Assembly: GCA_947624065.1 (NCBI GenBank)
Contig: CANQIO010000002.1
Coordinates: 1 to 64,000 of the forward strand
Reading direction: 5' to 3'
DNA: 64,000 nucleotides
From: an uncultured Oscillospiraceae bacterium
Lineage (GTDB): Bacteria; Bacillota; Clostridia; Oscillospirales; Oscillospiraceae
A program made the position numbers and the translations under genes. Positions 50,666 through 59,104 of the stretch are shown piece by piece (position 1 is the first letter of the stretch; every line of letters begins with the position of its first letter). The notes under the pieces were generated by a model. The model searched no databases. It saw only the letters and a program-made list of their open reading frames with translations, and was not told the origin of the DNA.

Positions 50666-53600
50666 TTACTGAGCGGGAGTGGGGATGGGGCCCTTGTAGG
50701 CATCGGTCCAAGTGATCATGCCGTAGTAGCCCTTGTGCTCCTTGATGGACCAGACAGAGCCGTACTCAGCGGTCTCATGCCAGCCACCGCGGATGCGGCC
50801 AGGCGCATCAGAGTCAGCAGAGGTCTCGAAGTAGTACCAGCCAGCGGGCTCATACTTGGTGCCGATGATGCCGGTGTTGCAATCATAGGTCAGAGCAGCC
50901 TTCGCATAGGCGACGCCGGTCTGCATGATGCCCTCGTCATCCACATAGTACCAAATCATGTGCTTGCTGTAGACCCACTTGTTGGTGAGCTTCTGGCCAT
51001 TCACGAAGAAGTACCAGTCGCCAGTGGTGGGGTTCTTGAACCAGTCGGTGTAGCCCTCGGGAACCCAAGGAACATCGGGATCCAGGTCAGGCCAGGAGTC
51101 GATCAGCTTCTGCAGCTGGTCAACAGCATCCTGCACCAGGACTTCGGGATTGAAGGTAGCCGCAACGTACTCGTCAGCATCCTCGTCCCAGCCGTGCTTG
51201 GTGGCCAGAGCGTCGAACAGAGCGTCAGCCAGGTTCCGCTGATCCGTCTCGCTCAGCTTGCCGCTGCCAGAGACAGTGTAAGCATAGTCGATCAGGGTGT
51301 TCAGGGTGTTGATGGAAGACCCGGGGATAGGATCATAGTCTTCAGTGGAACCGATGGTCACATCGTCGACCTTCAGGGTAGCACCATCCTTCACAGTGAC
51401 CATGATGTCATTGGGGATGGAGGCCAGGGTCAGAGTGCCCTGCTCGACGATCAGGTCGCCCTTGGGAACATTGGCCAGAGCAGTGATGATGCGGGCGTTG
51501 CCGACCAGCCACCAGTCGCTGTACTCGTAAGGATCATCCTCATCAGCGTCGACCACGCGAGCCACAGGGTTCTTGCCAACGACATAGGCGTGAGGAGCGT
51601 TGTACGGCTCATAAGCGAACGCACCGCCGGTGACGGACAGGAACTCCAGCGGAGAAATGCCGTCAGGATCGTCAACAGTCGCGAAGAAGGAATTAACAGA
51701 GTCGCCGCCGAAATCGCCATCGGAGATCACAGCAGAGGAGTGACGCTCAATGAAGAAGTGAGTGCTGCCCAGGACCTCGCCGCCAGTGATCTGGATATCC
51801 ATCGCGTTATCACGCGGGTCACCAGTCCGGCCTTCCCAGGAACCGAGCATCAGCTGACCGCCGATCTTCGCGCCGGGAACCATGGTGAAGATGCCCTCGT
51901 CGCCGCAGACATAAACGTCATGGTCGACAGTGCCCTGGATGTTGACTTCGAAGGAACCCACAGAGTCGACCCACAGGTTGCCCAGAACGCGGCCGATGAC
52001 GGTCACGCTGCCGTTGAAGCGGCGGCCCTCAGCACCGACCATGCCAGCCAGGAAGGCGTCCTTGCCGACGACCAGCTGGTTGCCGACAGCAGAGTTCGGG
52101 CAAACGATGGGAGAATGGAAGTAGGTATCAACCAAGTCGATCTTCACATTGCTGCCATCGATGACCAGGTTGCCGTGGTAGTTCTGGCTGTTGGAGCCGA
52201 TCACGTCGCCCTCGCCGGTGAACTTAATGGTGCGGGTGCGAACGGAAGCATTGTTGTTGGCTACATGGAGGTCAGCGTCGAGGCACAGGACGTGGCCGTT
52301 CAGGTCGAGAGTCACGTTCTTGTCAGCAATCAGAGTGGTCTGAGAGACGATGACATCCTTCAGCAGGGTGATGGTCTGACCGGTCTTGACGTTGTCGACA
52401 GCGGAGTGCGTGGGGTCAGTAGGATCGGAGAAGTGCTCATACTTCTTCTCGCCGATCTTGGCTTCCCACTTGCCCCAGTGGTCGCCGGGCTTCACAGTGG
52501 TGCCGTTGACGGTGATGTCCTTCTTGGTGGAGTTCTTGATCTGCACGTCATCGTCCACGTCGGTGAAGGTGGCGGAGCCCTGCAGAACATTGATGTAAGC
52601 CTTCTTGGTGGCAGCGCCGAAAGCCTCGATGGCGGACTTGCCGAGCAGGGTGTACTCCACATAGTCAGGGTCATCGGTGTCCCAGATGTGGGCAACGGTG
52701 GCAGACTTCGCGATCTCCTTCAGGCACTCCGTGTTTGTAGCATTGTCGGTAACCATGGTCTCGCCGCCGACAGAGGGAACGAACCGGCCGCCAGTGATGT
52801 AGTGATCGGTGGTCTTGGTGTCGGGATTCACATAGATGGCGCACTTCCCGTCTTCTGCGGCAACAAAGGTACCGCCGCTGATCTCTACGCTGACATCAGC
52901 ACGATGCTTCGCGTCCATGCGCAGTGCCTCTGTCTTGCCGTGCGAGCAGGCAGCAACAATCTTGCCGCCGGAGACGTTCAGGTAACCAGCATTGACATGG
53001 ATGGTGCCCTTGACAGTGCCGCCGGTGATGGTGACAGTGCCCAGCTCATCTTTCAGCGAGATCTCGCCAACCACAGAGCCGCCGCTGACGATCATCTCAG
53101 CGTCATCTTCCAACTTATTGAAGTAGACGCCGCTGGAGACCTTGCCGCCGGAGACGGTCAGGGTGCCGCCCTTGGTGGGATCCCAGCCGCCCAACTCACC
53201 GCCGGAGACGTTGACATCGCCGCCAGCAGTGTTCACGACCTTGCCGCCCTCAACGTTGAGCACGCCATTGTTCGTGACTGTGGTGACCAGGCCGCTCTTA
53301 ACAGTCAGCTCGCCCTTGGGGCCGACAGTGATCGCCACCAGGTTGCTCTTGTTGTAGGCATTGCTGTCGATCACGGTCAGGTTGCCCTTAGCGACGGTCA
53401 TGGGCACCTCCAGCTTATAGCCGTTCAGGTCGAGGGTAACGTCAGCGTTGACTGTCACTTGATGGGGGTCCGTGATGCTGTAGACCAGCTGGACGGTCTC
53501 ACCCGTCTTTTCAGCCAATTCGATCGCATCCCCGAGGGACCCGCCCTCAAGAGGCTTCACTACGTACGCCTCGGCAGGTTCGTCTGCGGCCGCAGCCACA

Positions 53601-53725
53601 GGGTTTGTTTCAGTCTGCTCCACGGCGGCCACAGCGGTCTCCTCGCCCTCGGCCGCGAGAGCCGGGACGGACAGAGACAGAACCATGACCAGCACGAGAA
53701 GCAGGCTAAGTACACGTTTTGTCAT
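50666..53725 (-). CDS. Large secreted beta-helix surface protein with cell-wall-binding-like repeats
   Basis: A 1019-residue exported protein with signal peptide (MTKRVLSLLLVLVMVLSLSV, cut near ALA-AE). Residues about 90-750 contain repeating short beta-strand turns (GGKVVN, GGELGG, GGKVSS, GGSVVG, GGTVKG, GGKIVA) typical of right-handed beta-helix or pectate-lyase-like folds. The C-terminal 150 residues are rich in Trp, Tyr and Gly with repeats such as GDWYFFVNGQKLTNKW, like choline/glucan-binding wall modules. No enzyme active site is evident. GC and codon use are clearly lower than in neighbouring genes. Confidence 0.8.
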   Translation of the reverse strand: MTKRVLSLLLVLVMVLSLSVPALAAEGEETAVAAVEQTETNPVAAAADEPAEAYVVKPLEGGSLGDAIELAEKTGETVQLVYSITDPHQVTVNADVTLDLNGYKLEVPMTVAKGNLTVIDSNAYNKSNLVAITVGPKGELTVKSGLVTTVTNNGVLNVEGGKVVNTAGGDVNVSGGELGGWDPTKGGTLTVSGGKVSSGVYFNKLEDDAEMIVSGGSVVGEISLKDELGTVTITGGTVKGTIHVNAGYLNVSGGKIVAACSHGKTEALRMDAKHRADVSVEISGGTFVAAEDGKCAIYVNPDTKTTDHYITGGRFVPSVGGETMVTDNATNTECLKEIAKSATVAHIWDTDDPDYVEYTLLGKSAIEAFGAATKKAYINVLQGSATFTDVDDDVQIKNSTKKDITVNGTTVKPGDHWGKWEAKIGEKKYEHFSDPTDPTHSAVDNVKTGQTITLLKDVIVSQTTLIADKNVTLDLNGHVLCLDADLHVANNNASVRTRTIKFTGEGDVIGSNSQNYHGNLVIDGSNVKIDLVDTYFHSPIVCPNSAVGNQLVVGKDAFLAGMVGAEGRRFNGSVTVIGRVLGNLWVDSVGSFEVNIQGTVDHDVYVCGDEGIFTMVPGAKIGGQLMLGSWEGRTGDPRDNAMDIQITGGEVLGSTHFFIERHSSAVISDGDFGGDSVNSFFATVDDPDGISPLEFLSVTGGAFAYEPYNAPHAYVVGKNPVARVVDADEDDPYEYSDWWLVGNARIITALANVPKGDLIVEQGTLTLASIPNDIMVTVKDGATLKVDDVTIGSTEDYDPIPGSSINTLNTLIDYAYTVSGSGKLSETDQRNLADALFDALATKHGWDEDADEYVAATFNPEVLVQDAVDQLQKLIDSWPDLDPDVPWVPEGYTDWFKNPTTGDWYFFVNGQKLTNKWVYSKHMIWYYVDDEGIMQTGVAYAKAALTYDCNTGIIGTKYEPAGWYYFETSADSDAPGRIRGGWHETAEYGSVWSIKEHKGYYGMITWTDAYKGPIPTPAQ

Positions 53726-53841
53726 TGTCTGATGTCCTCCTAATAAAAATTGTATTTTTGAGCCCTCGCCGCCGCCGCAGACGGGTCGTCCACGGCATAG
53801 GCATGGGAATATCGTTCCCCAGGCCCAGCTTTACGTTGATG

Positions 53842-53870
53842 ATTATAGCCCCCTTCGCTGGAAAAAGCAA
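53842..53870 (-). promoter_or_regulatory. Promoter of the surface protein gene
   Basis: TTGCTT (53865-53870) and TATAAT (53842-53847) on the minus strand with a 17-base spacer, about 115 bases from the start codon. Confidence 0.75.
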
Positions 53871-54289
53871 GGGATAATTGAAAAAAAGTTCATTTTTTTA
53901 CAATCCCAGCCAGGCAAACGCCCGCAAAACCGTTCCCGGCCCCAGCCCGGGCCGCCGGCGGGACGCCGCCATGCGCGATATATTTATATTGTATACCGGG
54001 CCGTCTCCCGGCCCCGCCGGGGGCAACTCCGGCGGTTTTTCATATGCAGGAGCATTCACCGCGCCGCAAAGCATTGGAAATCCCGGACTTTTTTAGAGCG
54101 GCCGCGCAGGGTATACAAGATATGCGCGTCTATCCGGCCGATATGCAGACGATATCCAGCCATTTTTGCGGCTCTTCGGCGCGACAAAGGCCGATTTTGG
54201 ATGTTTATGCGCAGTTTTCACGGGTTATCCAGCGGCATGGCGGTGAAAAAGATTTCCGGGAAGGGGTTTCCCTGGCGGGGGCAATGTGC
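53871..54289. other. Gene-free spacer before the hydrogenase
   Basis: About 420 bases with mixed GC. Only short unsupported frames are seen, such as one at 53878-54096 without a ribosome site. A GC-rich hairpin-prone stretch lies at 53930-54040. TATACT at 54290-54295 is the likely -10 of the hydrogenase gene, but the -35 is weak. Confidence 0.5.
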
Positions 54290-54327
54290 TATACTGAGCA
54301 AAATCCACTGGACGGAGGAAAAAAGAT

Positions 54328-55776
54328 ATGGTGACCAACGACGAGGCCATCGCAAGAGTCAAGCACCAGGTGGTGCAGGAGGTATGCCGGCTGGCCTGGG
54401 AGGGAAAGCTGGACGAGCAGCGGGACAACATCCCCTATGAGATCATCCCCGGCCCACAGGCCCAGTTCCGATGCTGTATTTATAAGGAGCGGGAGATCGT
54501 CCGCCAGCGGGTGCGCCTGGCCGAGGGGAAATGCCCCACCGGCACCAGCTCCGACAATATGGTCCAGGTCATCAACGCGGCATGCGAGGAATGCCCCATC
54601 GCGTCCTATATCGTCACCGATAACTGCCGCAAATGCGTGGGCAAGGCGTGCCAGAACTCCTGCCAGTTCAACGCCATCAGCATGGGACCCAACCGCGCTT
54701 ACATAGACCCCAATCAGTGCCGGGAGTGCGGCAAGTGCGCCCAGGCATGCCCGTATAACGCCATCGCCCACCTGGAGCGGCCCTGCAAAAAGGTCTGCCC
54801 CGCCGACGCCATCACCTACGACGAGTACGGCGTGTGCGTCATCGACGAGGCAAAGTGCATCCGCTGCGGCATCTGTATCCATAACTGCCCCTTCGGCGCC
54901 ATCGGCACCAAGGCCGCCGTCGTGGACGTCATCCATGAGATCAAGGCCGGCAAAAAGGTCATCGCTATGCTCGCCCCCGCTACCGAGGGCCAGTTCGGCG
55001 AGGGCATCAGCATGGACAGCTGGCGCACCGCCCTCAAAAAAACCGGCTTCGCCGATATGGTGGAGGTGGGCCTGGGCGGCGATATGACCGCCGCCGCCGA
55101 GGCCGAGGAATGGGCCGAGGCCTATAAGCAGGGGAAGAAAATGACCACCTCCTGCTGCCCCGCGTTCGTGAATATGATCCGGCTGCACTTCCCCGCCCTG
55201 GCGGAGAACGTGTCCACCACCGTCAGCCCCATGGCCGCCGTGAGCCGGTATCTCAAGCAGCTGGATCCCTATACCGTCACCGTGTTCGTCGGGCCCTGCA
55301 TCGCCAAGAAAAGCGAGATCAATCTCCAGGGCGTCCAGGGCAACGCCGATTATGTGCTCACCTACGGCGAGGTGCGCTCGCTGATGTACGGCAAGGGCGT
55401 CGAGCTGGAGAGCGAGCCCCGCTCTACCCAGCAGAGCAGCGTCTATGGCAAGCGCTTCGGCAACGGCGGCGGCGTTACCGCGGCCGTCGTGGAGTGCTTC
55501 AAGGAGATGGGCGAGGATATCAGCCCCGAGGTCATGACCTGCTCCGGCGCCGCCGAATGCAAAAAGGCCCTGCTGCTCATGAAGGCCGGCAAGCTGCCCG
55601 CCGACTTCATCGAGGGCATGGTCTGCGAGGGCGGCTGCGTGGGCGGCCCCAGCAAAAATATGACCGTGGCTGAGTCCAAAAAGCCCCGGGATGCGCTCAT
55701 CGGCCAGGCCGATAAGCGGGGCGTGCTGGAAAATCTCAAAAAGATGGGCGCCGATACCGTGCCCATGCACCGATAA
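54328..55776 (+). CDS. Monomeric [FeFe] hydrogenase with ferredoxin-type clusters
   Basis: A 482-residue hydrogenase. The N-terminal part has several Cys-rich cluster sites (CRKCVGKACQNSC; CRECGKCAQACPYNAI; CIRCGICIHNCPFGAI). The C-terminal H-cluster domain shows TTSCCPAFV (motif 1), FVGPCIAKKSE (motif 2) and CEGGCVGGP (motif 3). The motif-1 Trp of classic group A enzymes is absent, so a group-B-like enzyme is likely. It probably disposes of electrons as H2 or senses redox. GGAGG precedes the ATG. Confidence 0.93.
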   Translation: MVTNDEAIARVKHQVVQEVCRLAWEGKLDEQRDNIPYEIIPGPQAQFRCCIYKEREIVRQRVRLAEGKCPTGTSSDNMVQVINAACEECPIASYIVTDNCRKCVGKACQNSCQFNAISMGPNRAYIDPNQCRECGKCAQACPYNAIAHLERPCKKVCPADAITYDEYGVCVIDEAKCIRCGICIHNCPFGAIGTKAAVVDVIHEIKAGKKVIAMLAPATEGQFGEGISMDSWRTALKKTGFADMVEVGLGGDMTAAAEAEEWAEAYKQGKKMTTSCCPAFVNMIRLHFPALAENVSTTVSPMAAVSRYLKQLDPYTVTVFVGPCIAKKSEINLQGVQGNADYVLTYGEVRSLMYGKGVELESEPRSTQQSSVYGKRFGNGGGVTAAVVECFKEMGEDISPEVMTCSGAAECKKALLLMKAGKLPADFIEGMVCEGGCVGGPSKNMTVAESKKPRDALIGQADKRGVLENLKKMGADTVPMHR

Positions 55777-55784
55777 GGTCCCGC

Positions 55785-55818
55785 AAAGACCCGTGATCGC
55801 CGATCACGGGTCTTTTTT
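55785..55818 (+). terminator. Terminator of the hydrogenase gene
   Basis: A 14-bp stem AAAGACCCGTGATC/GATCACGGGTCTTT with a 3-base loop and a run of Ts. The convergent GH53 gene ends right next to it. Confidence 0.9.
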
Positions 55819-56924
55819 TATAGCCGGTCCAGCGCCTCGAGTGCCGGCAGCGCCCGGCCGTCATAGTCGAACAGCGCCTGGTTGGCCCACTCGTTGCCGC
55901 CAGGGCCCCGCTCGCCGGTATAGGCCAGCGCCGCCGGCGTGGCCCAGCCGCTGCCGGGGACCGGGATCCAGGCCGGCTCCCACCAGACGAAGCCCCGGCC
56001 ATGGCCGCCCGGCACCGCCCGGATGGCCGCCGCCAGATCACGCAGGAACGACTCCTGGCCCGCCGGCGTCATGGGATAGCCGATGCCCGCCGCCAGCGCC
56101 GCCGTGGCGGCCATGCCCTTGCGCCCCTCCGGCGGCAGGGCCTCATGGGCGGCATAGTCCTCCAGCGTGAAGCCCATGGAGGTCTCCACGATCATCACGT
56201 CCTTGCCAAAGCGGGCCACCGCGTCGGCCATGCTGGCGGCCAGACCCGCTATGGGGCCGTTCCAGAAGGGATAGTAGCTCATGCCGATGACGTCGAAGTC
56301 CGCGCCGCCGGCGGCATAATAGCGCTCGAACCAGGCCCGGTACTGGCCCCGGTCCGGGCCGTTGTCCAGGTGGACGACCGTCTCCGCCGCCGGGCATGCG
56401 TCCCGGCACGCCCGCAGTCCCGCGCTGAGAAAACGGGCGATGTTGTCCATGGCGGGCATCCGCCCCACCGGCCAGAGAAGGCCGTTGGTCACCTCGTTGC
56501 CCACGGCGATCATATCCGGGGCCAGGCCCTGTGCCGTCAGATGCTCCAGCACGTGGCGGGTGAAATCATAGACGGCCCGCTCCAGCCCGTCCGCGTCCAG
56601 CCCCCGCCATGCCTTGGGGGTGATCTGCTTGCCCGGATCGGCCCAGAAGTCGCTGTAATGCAGGTTCAGCATCCACCGGCAGCCCAGCGCCTTTGCCCGC
56701 GCGGCCAGGGCCGTGACTGCGGCCAGGTCGCAGGTGCCCGCGCCGTAGGGCTCCCCCGCCTCGGAATAGGGGTCGTTCCACAGCCGCAGCCGCACCAGGT
56801 CCATGCCGTGGCGGCGCAGGATCGTCATGGCGTCGGCGGTGCCGCTCCCATCGGAGAATCGGCCGCCGCACGCCTCCACCTCCAGAAGGGTGGACAGGTC
56901 CATGCCCTTGCAGAGATCGCTCAA
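55818..56924 (-). CDS. GH53 endo-beta-1,4-galactanase-like protein (intracellular)
   Basis: A 368-residue TIM-barrel glycoside hydrolase of family 53. Family motifs are LVRLRLWNDPY near residue 45, WMLNLHYSDFWADPGKQ (a GH53 hallmark), AVGNEVTNGLLWP with the acid/base Glu, and IVETSMGF with the nucleophile Glu. No signal peptide, so it should act inside the cell on imported galacto-oligomers. It starts with TTG at 56924; TTGA overlaps the stop of the zinc-ribbon gene, suggesting coupling. Confidence 0.9.
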   Translation of the reverse strand: MSDLCKGMDLSTLLEVEACGGRFSDGSGTADAMTILRRHGMDLVRLRLWNDPYSEAGEPYGAGTCDLAAVTALAARAKALGCRWMLNLHYSDFWADPGKQITPKAWRGLDADGLERAVYDFTRHVLEHLTAQGLAPDMIAVGNEVTNGLLWPVGRMPAMDNIARFLSAGLRACRDACPAAETVVHLDNGPDRGQYRAWFERYYAAGGADFDVIGMSYYPFWNGPIAGLAASMADAVARFGKDVMIVETSMGFTLEDYAAHEALPPEGRKGMAATAALAAGIGYPMTPAGQESFLRDLAAAIRAVPGGHGRGFVWWEPAWIPVPGSGWATPAALAYTGERGPGGNEWANQALFDYDGRALPALEALDRL

Positions 56925-57160
56925 GCCTTTTCGTCCTCCCGGGTGAAGTCCTCGAAATCCGTGAACCGGCGCATCATGGCCCCGTAGCGGAACCGGGCCA
57001 TGCGGTTTTTGGCCAGCACGTCCGCCTCATTGCCACGGTACTGGCAGCGGATGCAGTAGTACTCGTCCTTGTCCTTGTCGTAGAACATGTCGATGTCCAG
57101 GTCCCGCATGAAGCAGGACGGGCACCGGTAATTCAGTCTGCCCTTTCCAGATTGAGCCAT
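56921..57160 (-). CDS. Small zinc-ribbon protein (uncharacterised)
   Basis: A 79-residue protein with a four-Cys zinc ribbon: RCPSCFMRDLDIDMFYD, then EYYCIRCQYRG, two CxxC knuckles about 22 residues apart. The C-terminal third is basic and helical. It overlaps the end of the 612-aa gene by 28 bases in a different frame and overlaps the GH53 start. Too short for family assignment; role unknown, possibly a nucleic-acid or protein-binding adaptor of this locus. Confidence 0.72.
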   Translation of the reverse strand: MAQSGKGRLNYRCPSCFMRDLDIDMFYDKDKDEYYCIRCQYRGNEADVLAKNRMARFRYGAMMRRFTDFEDFTREDEKA

Positions 57161-58971
57161 GTGGCAAAGCCCTCCTTTTCCCGCAGCGTGCCGGTGTATC
57201 CCAGGGTGAACATGGGGCTGAAGGCGTAGCCCTCCCGGACGTAGCCCGTCTTGTCCCGCCCCTCGCAGGTCATGGTCACCTTCGTCTTGATGGGCGGCAG
57301 CGTGCAGGAGACACTCTCCGCCCCGGCCGCCGACGCCTCCCGGCATTTGTACGCATAGTCGATGGTCTCGCTCCGCTCCCCCGCCGACACCGCCAGCGTC
57401 AGACCGGTCATGTCCTCCGGGTACTCGGTGGTGCCGTAGCAGGCCACCATGTACTCGTTGACGGCGACCTCCGCGCCAGGGTCGCTCATGGAGAGCACCC
57501 GCCGCTCGATCTTGATCCGGCCCGTCCCCTCGGGGAAGGTGATCACGGTCTGCAGCTTCACGGTGAGATCGGAAAACTCGATGTCCACCGGGTCCAGGGT
57601 CAGGATGCGGTCGGTTCCCTCTTGGGAGAAATGGCCGTGGGTCCGGCACAGGCACAGATCCACTTCCTCGCCGTCGTGGCAGATCTTGGCGCTGCGGACG
57701 GTGCCCTCGCCGGCATAGTGGGTGAAGTAGCCGGCCCGGTATTTCTCCTGGATGAGGAAGGGATAGCTGGCGTCCTGGACATGGGGCGTACCGATGCCCA
57801 CCGGCCACTCCAGCTTGGCCGCGTACGGCCGCAGGTCCACGATGGCGCCGCCCTGGTCCATGTTCACGCAGGCGCGCATATAGGGGTCGCAGTACCAAAA
57901 GAGCTGCTTGTCGCTGCCGTAGAGGATGTCCCGCCACAGGGCGCATTCCGGCTCAGTGTAGTGCTTGTTTGCCCGGTACCAGTCGGCAAACTCGCTCATG
58001 GTCATGTCCGTGAGCTTCCCCTCGCGCTTGAGCCGGCCGTAATAGGCGCATCCGTCCTCATAGGACTTTTTCAAGAGCTCGAAGGGGGCCTCCCACCGGC
58101 CCATCTTGTTCATCCAGCCGGGGCCCACGAACATCATGTTGTAGGCGTAGCCGTTGTTGAACTTGGCCAGGGACCGGTACTGGTCGATCAAATTATATAA
58201 GTATGGATACTCCCAGGTGTCCGGATCGTAGATCATGCCCCGGAGCACGTTCTGGGGGTGGGTGCCGAAGTTGGAGCCGTTACCGTCATAGCAGGCCAGC
58301 AGGTCCCGGCTCAGGTGCGGGATGGCCACGATGCCGCTGTCCTCGGTCTCATCGGCGGCGGGGGCGTGGGTGTTCTGCTTGGACGGGATCCAAGGCGCCC
58401 AGGGGCCGCCGTCCATGAGGGTGTACCAGGAGTTGTTGCAGGTGTGGTAGGCCTTGGGCCCCTCCTCCCAGCAGGTGGCCACGGCACATTTCACCGAGGG
58501 GTACTCCGCCTTGATGAAGTTGATGAGGTCCGCGTCCATATAGTAGGAGCCGGTGGATTCCGGGTAAAAGCCAAAGGCGTCGTGGAACTTGCCAAACACG
58601 TCCCGGACGATGGCTTTCTTGTCCTCCATAGAGAACATCCAGATGCAGAAATCCTTGGTCTTATATTTCTCCCGGAACTGCTCGCATGGCAGGCCTAGCA
58701 GGCTCAGGGCGATCTCGTCGCCGTATTTTTCGTGGTGCTCCTTTGCGATGGCCACCGCCTCGTCGTTGAAAAGGCTGGCGTAGGTCATCTGGATGGTGGT
58801 CTTAAGGCCGTTATCATGGGCGATCTGCTGCTGGAGCCGGAAGATGTCCAAACTCTCGGTGAGCAGCGCCTTGCGGCCGATGTCCTCCGCCTTGCCCTGG
58901 CCGGTGACCTTCTCGGCGTATTCCGGCACCATCTCCGGCCGGTGGATGATGTTGACGATGAATTGGTCCAT
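57133..58971 (-). CDS. Uncharacterised 612-aa protein of a glycan locus
   Basis: I do not recognise the family. Residues 1-330 resemble a barrel of the deacetylase/GH57 type. RLQQQIAHDNGLKTTIQMTYA and EHHEKYGDEIALSLLGL mimic the NodB-style strands 'can adapt - search - check direction', followed by GKFHDAFGFYPESTGSYYMD; however, no complete metal triad is evident. The C-terminal 250 residues are beta-rich. No signal peptide, so intracellular. It is the first of three overlapping genes (with the zinc ribbon and GH53), divergent from a GH42 gene. Confidence 0.7.
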   Translation of the reverse strand: MDQFIVNIIHRPEMVPEYAEKVTGQGKAEDIGRKALLTESLDIFRLQQQIAHDNGLKTTIQMTYASLFNDEAVAIAKEHHEKYGDEIALSLLGLPCEQFREKYKTKDFCIWMFSMEDKKAIVRDVFGKFHDAFGFYPESTGSYYMDADLINFIKAEYPSVKCAVATCWEEGPKAYHTCNNSWYTLMDGGPWAPWIPSKQNTHAPAADETEDSGIVAIPHLSRDLLACYDGNGSNFGTHPQNVLRGMIYDPDTWEYPYLYNLIDQYRSLAKFNNGYAYNMMFVGPGWMNKMGRWEAPFELLKKSYEDGCAYYGRLKREGKLTDMTMSEFADWYRANKHYTEPECALWRDILYGSDKQLFWYCDPYMRACVNMDQGGAIVDLRPYAAKLEWPVGIGTPHVQDASYPFLIQEKYRAGYFTHYAGEGTVRSAKICHDGEEVDLCLCRTHGHFSQEGTDRILTLDPVDIEFSDLTVKLQTVITFPEGTGRIKIERRVLSMSDPGAEVAVNEYMVACYGTTEYPEDMTGLTLAVSAGERSETIDYAYKCREASAAGAESVSCTLPPIKTKVTMTCEGRDKTGYVREGYAFSPMFTLGYTGTLREKEGFATWLNLERAD

Positions 58972-59061
58972 AGGCGGTCCCTCCCCGCGGTCAAAAAGAG
59001 GAGATCACTGTTCCCTTTCGCCGCGTTATACGGTATAATCTGGCTGTGGTGTACCTTATTA

Positions 59062-59090
59062 TTTATAGCAACAATCCATTCCCCCGTCAA
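59062..59090 (-). promoter_or_regulatory. Promoter of the 612-aa gene operon
   Basis: TTGACG (59085-59090) and TATAAA (59062-59067) on the minus strand with a 17-base spacer, in the 133-base divergent region with the GH42 gene, where TATAAT at 59034 may serve the other direction. Confidence 0.7.
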
Positions 59091-59104
59091 GTGGAGGTGC
59101 GGTC

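Noticed and set aside
53878..54096. A 72-codon open frame with Lys-rich start in the spacer before the hydrogenase
   Set aside because: There is no ribosome site, the product is Pro/Gly-rich without a recognisable motif, and a downstream promoter-like -10 for the hydrogenase follows.
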